A stretch of 64,000 nucleotides of DNA from contig NZ_AOHO01000078.1 of the NCBI RefSeq assembly GCF_000342005.1, positions 186,001 through 250,000 on the forward strand, given 5' to 3'. This document shows positions 8,457 to 17,412 of the stretch, in pieces. Each line of letters begins with the position of its first letter. The first letter of the stretch is position 1. Origin of the DNA: Amycolatopsis decaplanina DSM 44594. Its GTDB lineage: Bacteria > Actinomycetota > Actinomycetes > Mycobacteriales > Pseudonocardiaceae. The position numbers were made by a program, and so were the translations under genes. The notes under the pieces were generated by a model. That model saw only the letters and a program-made list of their open reading frames with translations, was not told the DNA's origin and searched no databases.

Positions 8457-8998
8457 ACTCTTCCACCGTGGCCGAATTGGCCGCCGCCCAGATCATCGGC
8501 ACGCTGCGCTCCGAAGATCGGCAAACATGGCACTTCGCCCCGGACACCAGGCTGGGCACGCCCGGCCTTGAACTCACCCGTGGTGAATGCATCCAGCTGG
8601 TTCTGGAGCTGGAGGATCGCTGGAACGTCCACCTCCCGGACGAGCATACCGACCGCCTGGAATCCTCGACGATCGGAGAGATCACGACACTCTTCGCGAC
8701 TCTGCTGAACGATCGCTCGTCCTCCGAACCTCCACCGTTACCGACCCGCGAAGACATCCTGCTCCTGGTAGCCACCGCCCGCGGCGTCGAGCCGGACGAA
8801 GTCTCCGAAGAGATCGACTCCTTTACCCGGATGTGGCTGCTGCACTCGATGGAACAACGCCACCACGTGCCTATGGACACCATCCCGAGCAGCCGCCTGG
8901 CGGAAATGAACTCAGTGGACCGCGCGGTGGAGATGTTCGAGGAAGTGCTGCAACAAAATGGTCTGCATGAATCCTTCGACAGGGAGCCAACGCCATGA
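8453..8998 (+). CDS. Tandem acyl-carrier-like protein, first domain without the serine
   Basis: The 181 residues form two carrier-like halves. The first (about 5-85) follows the ACP pattern (DTRLGTPGLELTRGECIQLV, then LELEDRWNVHLPDE), but the Asp-Ser-Leu site reads ELTRG, so no phosphopantetheine serine is present. The second (about 98-168) has EEIDSFTRMWLLHSME with Ser123 in the correct place. So only the second half should be loaded. It is overlapped by the ligase upstream and by the P450 downstream (ATGA at both junctions), which suggests fixed stoichiometry. The first half may be a docking or pseudo-carrier domain. Confidence 0.7.
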   Translation: MNSSTVAELAAAQIIGTLRSEDRQTWHFAPDTRLGTPGLELTRGECIQLVLELEDRWNVHLPDEHTDRLESSTIGEITTLFATLLNDRSSSEPPPLPTREDILLLVATARGVEPDEVSEEIDSFTRMWLLHSMEQRHHVPMDTIPSSRLAEMNSVDRAVEMFEEVLQQNGLHESFDREPTP

Positions 8999-10344
8999 CA
9001 AACACGGAAGCACGCACCTTCGCAAGCGAACTGGGCGAGATGATCATCATCGAAATGGCTGACTTCGTGCAGCTCTTCTCCGAGACATTCGAGATCGCCG
9101 CCGGTACGACCCGCTCGAACGTCCCAGACACCTGCCCACGCTGGCATCAGTTGCGTGGAATGCCGTTCGTATCTGAACCCTACGAAGCGCTGGCCGCGGT
9201 CCGCGACAGCGCGCCGCCCACCGTGATCGGCGAGTTCGGCGGCGCTCCGGTGTGGCTGGTCACCCGCTACGACGACGCACGCAAAGTGCTGGTGCACCCA
9301 TACGTGAGCAACGACTTCTACGACGCACCCTGGTGGGTGAACAAGGCCCGCGACCCGCAGGACGCGACTCCTGACGAGTACCACCACACAAGGACCCTAC
9401 CGCTCGCGATGGAGGACGAACGCCACGCCAGGACACGCCCGGCATTGGTGAAAGCAATGAGCACCCGCCGCGTCGAGGCGGTAGCCCCGTTCCTGGAACA
9501 GACCGCCGCCGACCTACTCGACGGACTGCCCGAGACCGAACCGGTCGACCTCCACTACCGGTACGCCGTACCGCTCGGCAACGCGACGCTCGCGAAAGTA
9601 CTGGGAATTCCCTCGGACCTGTCCATGACCTATCCGCAGTGGAGCGACTTGCTCAACTTCCACATGCTCGATCCACAAACCGCACGGGTCGCCGCGGGCA
9701 AGTTCTACGGTTTCGTCGCGTCGGTGATGAGCGCGAAACGGCACTCGCTCGCCGACGACGGGTTCTCGGACCTGTGGCGCGCGCACGATGACGGAGTACT
9801 GAGTGAATTCGAGATTTACGGGGCGGCAGCGCTGCTCATGCACGCCGGCCAGGAGGCCACAGGCGTGGTGACGAACGGCTTGGCGTGCCTCCTGCGCCAT
9901 CCCCGGGCTTTGGCGGAAGTCACGTCGGATCTGTCGAAACTGGCCGGCCGGATCGATGAACTGATCCGGTTTGAGAGCCCACTCCGGCTGACCCTGCCAC
10001 GCCACACCAATGGTCCGGTCGAGCTCGAAGGCGTAACCATTCCACCACGAGCGTACATCGTGGTATCGCTCGCGGGGGCCAACCACGACCCCGCACATTT
10101 CGCCAGCCCTGACGCTCTCGATATCGACCGTGACGCCGGCAGCCATCTGGCTTTCGGCCACGGCGGCCATCGTTGTGTCGGCGCGCGCCTCGGAACGATG
10201 GTGGCCACGACCGGCCTGCACGCTCTGCTGAGCCGATATCCGGCGTTGCGCCTCGCCGATCCTGACCAGCCCATCGCATGGCGCCCGAGCACTTTCTCCC
10301 GCAGGGTGGCGACAATGCCGGTCATCCTCGGCCGAACGCCATGA
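8995..10344 (+). CDS. Cytochrome P450
   Basis: The 449-residue P450 has the haem loop FGHGGHRCVGARLG (Cys394), the K-helix ExxR in ELIRFESPL and an I-helix reading LLMHAGQEATGVV. The usual AGxET order is changed to AGQEAT, so the oxygen-activating threonine is displaced by one. The N-terminus is about 40 residues longer than minimal bacterial P450s. Coupling to the ACP gene suggests it may oxidise a carrier-bound acyl chain. No ferredoxin gene is nearby, so electrons must come from elsewhere. Confidence 0.9.
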   Translation: MTNTEARTFASELGEMIIIEMADFVQLFSETFEIAAGTTRSNVPDTCPRWHQLRGMPFVSEPYEALAAVRDSAPPTVIGEFGGAPVWLVTRYDDARKVLVHPYVSNDFYDAPWWVNKARDPQDATPDEYHHTRTLPLAMEDERHARTRPALVKAMSTRRVEAVAPFLEQTAADLLDGLPETEPVDLHYRYAVPLGNATLAKVLGIPSDLSMTYPQWSDLLNFHMLDPQTARVAAGKFYGFVASVMSAKRHSLADDGFSDLWRAHDDGVLSEFEIYGAAALLMHAGQEATGVVTNGLACLLRHPRALAEVTSDLSKLAGRIDELIRFESPLRLTLPRHTNGPVELEGVTIPPRAYIVVSLAGANHDPAHFASPDALDIDRDAGSHLAFGHGGHRCVGARLGTMVATTGLHALLSRYPALRLADPDQPIAWRPSTFSRRVATMPVILGRTP

Positions 10345-11960
10345 ACCTGGGCAGCCACATTCTCCAGCGGATGATCAGATTGCCTCCGCCTGCGACGCGT
10401 GCTCTCGTCGTCCAGCGTGATCTCCGGGTGCCGATGCCGGACGGCGTCGAGTTGCTCGCGGACCGCTGGGCGCCGCGCACGGGTGGAGAAAGCCTTCCCA
10501 CGGCCTTGATCCGAGGCCCGTACGGCCGCTCGGGCATGTTCGATTTGCTGGTTCGGCCACTGGCCGAGCGCGGCTATCAGGTGCTGATCCAGAGTGTTCG
10601 CGGCACATCGGGTTCCGGCGGGGCCTTCGATCCGATGCGCCAAGAGCGCGAAGACGGACAGGCAACTCTGGAATGGGTGGTGAAGCAGCCGTGGTTCGGC
10701 GACTCGATCGTACTGGTCGGTGGCAGCTATCTCGGATACGTGCAGTGGGCGGTGGCCGACCGCCTGCCTCCGGAGGTCAAGGCGATGATCCCGCAAGCGA
10801 CGGACTCCGCCATGACACTGGAGTTCCTGCGTGGAGACGGTCTGTCGCTGGAGACACCGTTCGGGTGGGGCGTGCAGACCGCGGTCCGGGAGCGCCCGCT
10901 GTCCATGCTCGGGCAGCTGGCACGCACACGGCGAATCAACAGCGCGCTCACAACGCTTCCGCTCGGACGCGCGGACGTCGCCGTCGTCGGCCACCGCGTC
11001 GACTATGTCCAGGACGTGCTCACCTGTGACGCGTCCCATCCGCGGTGGGCCGGTATCGACCACCGACAGCGGGTCGCACAGGTGACTGTGCCCGTCAGCT
11101 CTGTAGGTGGTTGGTACGACATCTTCTTGCCTGGTCAGATCCGTGACTTCCGAACCATGCAGGACTCAGGACGGCCGGCACGGCTCACGATCGGGCCGTG
11201 GACGCATGCCGGCTTCGGTGACTTCGTCGCCAGGACGAACACGGCTGTCCAGGAGGCCGTCGAGTTCGGGCTGACCTGCGCGCATGGTGACCCGCCACCG
11301 AAGCGCGCTCCGGTTCGTCTGTTCGTGATGGGCGCGGAGGAATGGCGAGACTTCGATACGTGGCCTCCGTCAGGCTGTCAGGAACGGCGATTCCATCTCG
11401 AGGCCGGTGGGGTGCTGACCGGCCAGGTATCCGACGAGTCGGAGCCCGACCGGTATCGCTATGACCCGGCCGATCCCACGCCTGCCGTCGGTGGCGTGCG
11501 GATGACCCGCGGCGGCCGTGTCGACAACACGGCTCTGGAGTCCCGCGCGGATGTACTCACCTACACGAGTGAGGTGCTCGGCGGGGACGTCGAAGTCGTC
11601 GGCGAGGTCAGCGCCGAAATCTGGTTTCGCTCGAGCTTGCCCTATGCCGATGTGTTCGTCCGGTTGTGCGAGGTCGATCCGCGCGGCCGCTCATACAACA
11701 TTTGCGACGGTCTGACCAGCTTGTCCGGCGCCGACGAGATATCCCGCGTCACGGTGCGGTTATGGCCGACCGCATATCGTTTCAAACGTGGCCACCGCAT
11801 CCGGGTCCAAGTATCCAGCGGCGCCTTTCCCCGCTACGCCCGCAATCTCGGCACCGGAGAACCACACGCCACGGCCACCACCGTCCACGCGGCCGAACAA
11901 TTCGTCTACCACGATCGAACTCGTCCCTCGGCTGTGCTGCTGCCCATCCGCCTGCTGTAG
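10341..11960 (+). CDS. CocE/NonD-type (peptidase S15) hydrolase
   Basis: This 539-residue alpha/beta hydrolase has GGSYLG with nucleophile Ser129, an aspartate in VGGWYDIF and a histidine in GPWTHAG, the triad layout of the X-Pro dipeptidyl-peptidase/cocaine-esterase family. A C-terminal jelly-roll follows (EVVGEVSAEIWFRSSLPYAD onward). Start ATG 10341 overlaps the P450 stop. Family members cleave esters or amides, or act as acyltransferases in nonactin-type pathways (NonD is my recollection of the family name). In this operon it may cyclise, release or de-esterify the product. There is no signal peptide. Confidence 0.8.
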   Translation: MNLGSHILQRMIRLPPPATRALVVQRDLRVPMPDGVELLADRWAPRTGGESLPTALIRGPYGRSGMFDLLVRPLAERGYQVLIQSVRGTSGSGGAFDPMRQEREDGQATLEWVVKQPWFGDSIVLVGGSYLGYVQWAVADRLPPEVKAMIPQATDSAMTLEFLRGDGLSLETPFGWGVQTAVRERPLSMLGQLARTRRINSALTTLPLGRADVAVVGHRVDYVQDVLTCDASHPRWAGIDHRQRVAQVTVPVSSVGGWYDIFLPGQIRDFRTMQDSGRPARLTIGPWTHAGFGDFVARTNTAVQEAVEFGLTCAHGDPPPKRAPVRLFVMGAEEWRDFDTWPPSGCQERRFHLEAGGVLTGQVSDESEPDRYRYDPADPTPAVGGVRMTRGGRVDNTALESRADVLTYTSEVLGGDVEVVGEVSAEIWFRSSLPYADVFVRLCEVDPRGRSYNICDGLTSLSGADEISRVTVRLWPTAYRFKRGHRIRVQVSSGAFPRYARNLGTGEPHATATTVHAAEQFVYHDRTRPSAVLLPIRLL

Positions 11961-11968
11961 GAGCAGCG

Positions 11969-12625
11969 ATGACCCGTACCCTCTCCGCACCCCTGATCGA
12001 GTCAGGCGCCGTGTCGCGCCTCGAAGACCTGGAACTGGCCGGCGGGCTCGTCGCGAACTCGACTTTCGCGCTGGGGAACGTCGCCGAGATGCAGATACCC
12101 GCCGAGGAGGGCGCGCTTCTGACCTTCCTCGCCAGGTTCACATCCGCTCGGACGATCATCGAGGTGGGCGCCCTTACCGGCTATTCGACCATGGCGCTGG
12201 CCGAGGCCGTCGGTCCTGGCGGGTCGGTCATCACCTGCGGCAGCACCGGCAAATGGGCGCAGATCGCGAGAACCGCGTGGCAGCGAGCGGGTTTCACCGA
12301 CCGGATCGAGCCCATTTTCGGCCCCGCAACCGAGACCATCCGCGCATTTCCCGAATGCCCCATTTTCGACCTGGCTTTCATCGACGCCGACAAGGCCCGC
12401 TACGTCGAGTATTGGGAAGCCCTGGTGCCCAGGGTCCGCCCCGGCGGACTGCTGATCGCGGACAGGATGATGTCACCACAGGAAACGGGGAACGCACGCG
12501 CGATCGGTGAGTTCGACGCATATGTGCACGCCGACCACCGGGTCGAGCCGGTCCTGCCCACGGTCACCGACGGAATCACCGTCGCACGCAAGAAACCCAT
12601 ACAACCGCAGGAGGCAGGACGATGA
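11969..12625 (+). CDS. SAM-dependent O-methyltransferase (CCoAOMT-like class)
   Basis: The 218-residue enzyme shows the motif I stretch IIEVGALTGYSTMALAEAVG and motif DLAFIDADKARYVEYWE, which includes the metal-binding aspartate pair. The layout is that of caffeoyl-CoA-type, cation-dependent O-methyltransferases common in antibiotic clusters. Motif I has GALTGYS where GxFTGYS is typical. It starts eight bases after the hydrolase stop behind a GGAG site and its stop overlaps the dehydrogenase start. The usual substrates carry vicinal hydroxyls, so a catechol or diol is likely. Confidence 0.85.
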   Translation: MTRTLSAPLIESGAVSRLEDLELAGGLVANSTFALGNVAEMQIPAEEGALLTFLARFTSARTIIEVGALTGYSTMALAEAVGPGGSVITCGSTGKWAQIARTAWQRAGFTDRIEPIFGPATETIRAFPECPIFDLAFIDADKARYVEYWEALVPRVRPGGLLIADRMMSPQETGNARAIGEFDAYVHADHRVEPVLPTVTDGITVARKKPIQPQEAGR

Positions 12626-13647
12626 GAGCCGCGATATTGCGCGCACCGGGTCACGTAGACGTCGGTCACGTACCCGACCCCAGAATCGAACATCCGTCGG
12701 ATGCCGTCGTGCGAGTGGTGGCCGCCGGGATCTGCGGAACCGATCTACGCGGCTACCAGGGGCGGCCCGGGCCGGTCCAGGGACCGGCTTGTGGACACGA
12801 GTTCGTCGGCGTGGTCGCCTCCGTGGGCCGGGACGTACGCACGGTGCGGCCCGGGCAACCGGTCGTGGCACCGTTCATGTTCTCCGATGGAGACTGCGTC
12901 CAGTGCGTTCGCGGCATGCAGAGTTCGTGCCAGAACGGCGGAATGTGGGGCGTCGCGGCGGGCGGTGGTCAGGCAGACGGCGTCCGTGTGCCCTTCGCGG
13001 ACGGCACCCTGCTTCCCGTGCCGTTGGACGAGCACGACGAGCGGGTTCCGGCCGTGCTGACCCTGGCGGACGTGATGGCGACCGGCCACCACGCCATCCA
13101 CGCGTCCGCGGGGCGCAAGCCCGCGACAGTCGCCGTCGTCGGCGATGGGGCGGTGGGCCTGTGCGCTGTCCTGGCGGCACAGCGAGCGGGCATCGAACGG
13201 ATCTTCCTGATCGGCCACCATGAAATGAGACTGCGGATCGGACACAAGTTCGGCGCGACAGACCTCGTCAGCGCCCAAGGTGCCGAGGGCTGGACTCAGG
13301 TGATCGAAGCCACTGGCGGTGCCGGTGCCGACCTGGTGGTCGAGGCCGTCGGCGAGCAAGGTGCCATGGACACCGCGATGGCGGTATGCGCTGACGGCGG
13401 AGCCATCAGCACGGTGGGTGGACCGCACGGTGTCCTTGACTCAATGGCATGCTTCCTGCGGAACGTCACCGTCACCGGTGGCCTCGCGCCTGCCCGCGCT
13501 TACCTCCCGGCTTTGCTCGACGACGTCGTCGCCGGTCGCCTCGACCCGAGCCCGATCTTTGACCACACCGTCCAACTCGCCTGTGTGGACAGCGGCTACC
13601 AGGCGATGGTGGATCGCCAGGCGACCAAGGTCCTGATCACCTTGTGA
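12622..13647 (+). CDS. Zinc-dependent alcohol dehydrogenase
   Basis: The 341-residue medium-chain dehydrogenase has the catalytic zinc ligands in ICGTD and GHEFVG, a structural-zinc lobe (SDGDCVQCVRGMQSSC, with Asp in place of the first cysteine) and an NAD-binding loop GDGAVGLCAVLAAQRAG. It ends the coupled operon and likely oxidises or reduces a hydroxyl of the intermediate. The short spacing through the whole operon (four ATGA overlaps) means all seven proteins are made together. Confidence 0.85.
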   Translation: MRAAILRAPGHVDVGHVPDPRIEHPSDAVVRVVAAGICGTDLRGYQGRPGPVQGPACGHEFVGVVASVGRDVRTVRPGQPVVAPFMFSDGDCVQCVRGMQSSCQNGGMWGVAAGGGQADGVRVPFADGTLLPVPLDEHDERVPAVLTLADVMATGHHAIHASAGRKPATVAVVGDGAVGLCAVLAAQRAGIERIFLIGHHEMRLRIGHKFGATDLVSAQGAEGWTQVIEATGGAGADLVVEAVGEQGAMDTAMAVCADGGAISTVGGPHGVLDSMACFLRNVTVTGGLAPARAYLPALLDDVVAGRLDPSPIFDHTVQLACVDSGYQAMVDRQATKVLITL

Positions 13648-13895
13648 GGTAGGGGGTACGGTGATCGTCCTATCGGCGTGAACTTCCTGTAACACTGATA
13701 GGAATCCGCATAAGCGGCACCAATGATCTGCCCCCTTGCGCCGCGATCATTCCCGAACGGACACATTCCCCCTCAGGGAAGGGTTTCGAGCGCGCAATCA
13801 CCTCTACAGTACCGTGCGGGATAGGCCGATCCCTCGATGCGGCGACGCCCTCCTGATGACCAGAAGCCGCGTACTGCCACGACCGAAGGCTCCCC

Positions 13896-14111
13896 ATGAC
13901 GAACGCTTCGCACCGATCCACGTCAGGCAAACCCCGTCGGACGCCGGTCTACCGACTGCCGGGCACCAATGGCGAAGTGCGCATGGAGGCCCCTGGCGAG
14001 GAAATACGTGCCCGCGCGGCTCGAACCGTCTGCCGGTTGGCGCGGGATGAGAACGAACGTGCCGGCCTACTGGCGATGCTCGGCCTGACCGCAGTCGAGC
14101 ATCGCCAGTAG
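13896..14111 (+). CDS. Small conserved-type actinobacterial protein of unknown function
   Basis: The 71-residue protein starts at ATG 13896 with GAAGG six bases upstream. Its C-terminal half (RAARTVCRLARDENERAG, then LLAMLGL) resembles a family of small Pseudonocardiaceae proteins ending in a helix plus LLxMLGL; I recall the pattern but cannot verify it. The last 16 codons lie inside an 18-bp perfect inverted repeat, so either the gene ends in its own terminator or the hairpin is the real feature. Confidence 0.45.
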   Translation: MTNASHRSTSGKPRRTPVYRLPGTNGEVRMEAPGEEIRARAARTVCRLARDENERAGLLAMLGLTAVEHRQ

Positions 14112-14113
14112 GC
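14065..14113. terminator. 18-bp perfect hairpin overlapping a stop codon
   Basis: Arm GCCTACTGGCGATGCTCG (14065-14082) pairs perfectly with 14096-14113 across a 13-base loop. The stem is unusually long and exact. The small gene's TAG stop (14109-14111) is inside the right arm. No U-tract follows, as is usual in high-GC actinomycetes. It probably separates the operon ending at 13647-14111 from the LOG-family gene. Confidence 0.6.
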
Positions 14114-14350
14114 AAAGACGATCGGACATCGGTTATCGATTCCAGCACCAGCATGCTCTAGCAATACGCCGACGTGCTGTCAAGTGTTTGCCCACCAACA
14201 GACTGCGCGTCTACCAAAAGTGCGAGATCGTGCAGGTTTTCCGGCGTATGCGCCACTCAAGAGTACTGTCTTGACATCTCGGGTTTCCTCGTCCCGCAGC
14301 CGCCGACTGAGACTCCCGATGCGGTGACAAGGGCACCAGGAGGTACTCCG

Positions 14351-14965
14351 GTGAAAAAGCGCATCAGTGTTTTCTGTGGTTCTTCGACGGGTAACGATCC
14401 GCGATATCTGCACCAGGCCGCGGCCGTCGGCGCCCTGCTCGCCGAACGAGGCGTTGGTGTCGTATACGGCGGCGCGGGATACGGGACGATGGGCGCGCTG
14501 GCCGATGCGGCGCTCGCCGCCGGGGGCGACGTCATCGGCGTGATCACCAGGGAATCCGCCGGAGGCGCGGCCCCGCATCGCGGTATCAACCAACTGCAGG
14601 TGGTCGCCGATACGCATGCGCGCAAGGCCAGGATGTTCCAGCTCTCTCAGGGATTCATCGCCCTGCCAGGGGGAGCCGGAACACTGGAGGAGCTCTTCGA
14701 GGTGTGGAACTCGGCGGATCTGGGCATGCACGCAAAGCCGATCGGCCTGCTGGACACCAACGGCTACTACCGAATGCTGCTGCGATTCACCGACCATATG
14801 GTGTCCGAAGGATTCCTGCGTGAGAAATGCCGGGATCGGCTTCATATCGAGGTGAATCCCGCGGCTCTGCTGGACAAGGTCATGGCGGGGCTAGAGCCGC
14901 AGAACCATTACGGGAAACCTGCCACCAGGCCTGCCGAACCCGGGCTCTTGTCGGGAATCGGCTGA
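14351..14965 (+). CDS. LOG-family phosphoribohydrolase
   Basis: The 204-residue Rossmann-like protein carries VVYGGAGYGTMGALAD and the signature ALPGGAGTLEELFEVW of the LOG (LONELY GUY) family, which hydrolyses nucleotide 5'-monophosphates such as cytokinin ribotides. GTG 14351 is preceded by AGGAGGT at ideal distance. LOG proteins pair with P450 or prenyltransferase genes in cytokinin-like clusters, but no isopentenyltransferase is present here. It may be housekeeping, or it may act on a nucleotide-linked intermediate. Confidence 0.85.
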   Translation: MKKRISVFCGSSTGNDPRYLHQAAAVGALLAERGVGVVYGGAGYGTMGALADAALAAGGDVIGVITRESAGGAAPHRGINQLQVVADTHARKARMFQLSQGFIALPGGAGTLEELFEVWNSADLGMHAKPIGLLDTNGYYRMLLRFTDHMVSEGFLREKCRDRLHIEVNPAALLDKVMAGLEPQNHYGKPATRPAEPGLLSGIG

Positions 14966-15344
14966 TCTGCTGACGCCGTGACCTGAGGGACGGCTGGCGG
15001 CAGAGGTCGAGTACACCCCGCCACCAGCCGTTGACCCGGTGTTCCCTTTCCAGGAGAACAGACCCGTGGAACATCGACGGTGTCTCTCCGGCATGTTTGC
15101 CCCATTAGCCCCCGATCGCTGGCCGAATCGCGGCCGACCCCGGGGTCACGCGTGCGGACCACGCGCAGGCCCGTGGCCGCCACGTTCGGGCGACGCGAGC
15201 ACCCTTGGTTCATCTGGCCATGTCCGACCGGTCACCCCTCCCAGAAAACCGGGCAGGCTTTACACACTGCGCGTTGACCACCGTTCCGGTGATGAGGGAC
15301 GTTCCCAACCACCAACCGATGTCTCTGAATGTAAGCAGGAAGCG
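14966..15344. other. Intergenic region upstream of the acyltransferase
   Basis: I see no gene here. It contains a near-perfect inverted repeat (CGGCTGGCGG at 14991-15000 and CCACCAGCCG at 15021-15030, one mismatch) that could terminate the LOG transcript. It should also hold the promoter of the 15345-19609 set. Confidence 0.5.
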
Positions 15345-16538
15345 ATGACTACCACCGAACGGCCGCTGACGGTCAGCGAGACCGCTTTCATCCTCGCGGG
15401 ATTCGGCCCGGTCGTGGTCCGCACCGCCTTCACCGGGCAGTTCGATCCCGTACTGCTCGAAAGCGCGTGGCAGCGGCTTGGCCGCGAGTACCCGCTGTTG
15501 CGCTGCGGGATTCTCGGAAGCCCGGACGGATTCCTGGTGGCCTTGCGGGACAGCATGCCGAAGGTGGCCGTCGGCGCGGACACGTTCGAACACGAGATCT
15601 CTCAGCGGCTCGAAGATGGCGCGATCAGCCGGTTGTCCCTATACGAGACGACCGACACGACTGTCCTGGCCCTCGCGGTCGACCATTCCGTTTCCGACGC
15701 ACGCCTGGTGCAGGCGCTGTTGCGCTCTCTGCTTCGTATCTACACCGCCCTGCTCCGCGACGAAGTCCCGCCCTCGGCGCCACGCCCGGTGTTCGAAGCG
15801 GGGTTGGAAGAGCTCTTCTCCGGACGCTACGAGCCAGGATGGCCTGAGCCGCACGGTGTGCCGGGCGAGCCCGCGGTCCTTCCGGGTGGCTCTGGTGAAC
15901 CACCGTCGGGCATCGGGGTGCACCACCTCGAGTTCGAGCCCGAGCACACGGCCGAGGTGGTGGCGTTCGCCCGCGCAAGCCGGATCTCGGTCACGGGATT
16001 GTTGTGTGGAGCGCTTTCCAAAGCGGTACTGGCGCGATTGCCCGAAGAGGACGGCCCGCGACCGGTCACCTTCTGCATTCCGGTGGATATGCGTGCACGA
16101 CTCGATCCACAGATCGCTCCAGACGCCCAGCTGTGTGGCGCCCTTCCTACGCTGGTCACCGTCCCGGTCGCCGCCGACGACGAACCGCTCGACGTCGGGC
16201 AACGCGTCGCCGCCGAGCTGCTCGCGGGTCTCGGCCGGGATGAACCGCAGCGTGTCCTGCTGGCCCGATGCCTCACCCCCGCACCACCGCCGCCCATGAC
16301 CTTCATGGTCTCGAACATCGGTGTCGTGGAGGACCCCGTGCTGCCCGAAGGGCTGCGCGTCACCGGTAGCCAGTTCGCCGCGACGCTGCACGGCCCGGTC
16401 CCCGCGATGTTCGTGACGACGGTGAGTGGACGCCTCACTGTCGACATCGTCTACGACCGTGCTTTCCACAACTCCGGGGAAATCGGTGAGGTCATGGCTT
16501 CGGTCGAGGCCACACTGCGCGCTCCTGTGAGCCGATGA
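15345..16538 (+). CDS. PapA/condensation-superfamily acyltransferase
   Basis: The 397-residue protein has the HxxxD catalytic motif in AVDHSVSDARL (about residue 115) and a second-half block FCIPVDMRARLDP and FMVSNIGVVEDP typical of PapA5-like and WS/DGAT-related acyltransferases. These enzymes move an acyl group from a carrier protein or CoA to an alcohol or amine. It is the best candidate for joining the ACP-bound acyl chain to a polyol or amino-polyol core. ATG 15345 follows AGGAAG. Confidence 0.8.
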   Translation: MTTTERPLTVSETAFILAGFGPVVVRTAFTGQFDPVLLESAWQRLGREYPLLRCGILGSPDGFLVALRDSMPKVAVGADTFEHEISQRLEDGAISRLSLYETTDTTVLALAVDHSVSDARLVQALLRSLLRIYTALLRDEVPPSAPRPVFEAGLEELFSGRYEPGWPEPHGVPGEPAVLPGGSGEPPSGIGVHHLEFEPEHTAEVVAFARASRISVTGLLCGALSKAVLARLPEEDGPRPVTFCIPVDMRARLDPQIAPDAQLCGALPTLVTVPVAADDEPLDVGQRVAAELLAGLGRDEPQRVLLARCLTPAPPPPMTFMVSNIGVVEDPVLPEGLRVTGSQFAATLHGPVPAMFVTTVSGRLTVDIVYDRAFHNSGEIGEVMASVEATLRAPVSR

Positions 16539-16611
16539 CCAGGACGGCTCCCCCGCCACCACCTCCGACCCGCCCGAACAGCAGTTTCGACACCGACGGA
16601 AGTGATACCTC

Positions 16612-17412
16612 ATGCGGGATTCGACGGTTCTCGTCACCGGTGGCGGGAAGGGCTTGGGTCGTGCGTTCGCCGAGGCACTGGGACAAGCGGGCGCGCGGGT
16701 CTTCATCACCGGGCGGGATGCCGCGACACTGGAAGAAACCACCGAAAAGCTGACCGCTGACGGGATCCTCGTCGAGGCCATGCGCGCCGACGTCGTCGAC
16801 GGCGGCGCGATGAAGGACGTCGTCACGCGGATCATGGCCATCACCGGACGGCTGGACGTGCTCGTGAACAACGCCGTCGATCCCGGCCCGGTCGGACCGA
16901 CCGCCGACGTCGACTTCGACGCCTGGTGGCGCACCCAGCAGGTCAACGTCGCCGGTCCGCTGGTCACCGCACAGGCCGCGCTGGCGGTGATGATCCCGGC
17001 AGGCCGCGGCAGGATCATCAATCTCGTCAGCCCGGCCGGAATCAAACGCTGGCCGTACGCCACCGCCTATTCGGTGTCCAAGGCGGCCCTGCTCAAACTT
17101 TCCGAGAACCTGGCGGCCGAACTGCGGTCCACCGGTGTCACCGTGCTCAGCTACAACCCCGGCATCGTCGACGCCGGGCTGACCCGCGAGGGCATGCGGT
17201 TCGTGGGCAACACCGACGACCCCTGGCTCGACCGGATCGGCCGCTGGGCGATCGAAGCCCGCGACTCGGGTGCCTTCACCCCACTCGACACCGCCGTCAA
17301 AGCGTTGGTGCGGTTGGCAAGGGGCGACGCCGACGTCCTTACCGGACTCGTCGTCAACGCCGAGGACGACCTCGATGCGCGAATTTCCGAGCGAAGGGCA
17401 TCGTCACGATGA
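16612..17412 (+). CDS. Short-chain dehydrogenase/reductase
   Basis: The 266-residue enzyme has the cofactor loop TGGGKGLG, NNAVD, a catalytic serine region INLVSPAG and YSVSK. It is a classical SDR, probably an oxidoreductase acting on a ketone or hydroxyl of the intermediate. AGTGATACCTC before ATG 16612 offers only a weak ribosome site. Its stop overlaps the next start (ATGA at 17409), so it is coupled to the aldo-keto reductase. Confidence 0.85.
   Translation: MRDSTVLVTGGGKGLGRAFAEALGQAGARVFITGRDAATLEETTEKLTADGILVEAMRADVVDGGAMKDVVTRIMAITGRLDVLVNNAVDPGPVGPTADVDFDAWWRTQQVNVAGPLVTAQAALAVMIPAGRGRIINLVSPAGIKRWPYATAYSVSKAALLKLSENLAAELRSTGVTVLSYNPGIVDAGLTREGMRFVGNTDDPWLDRIGRWAIEARDSGAFTPLDTAVKALVRLARGDADVLTGLVVNAEDDLDARISERRASSR

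Noticed and set aside
15639..17063. Minus-strand frame of 474 codons over the acyltransferase and SDR
   Set aside because: It spans two real plus genes and has no recognisable domain.
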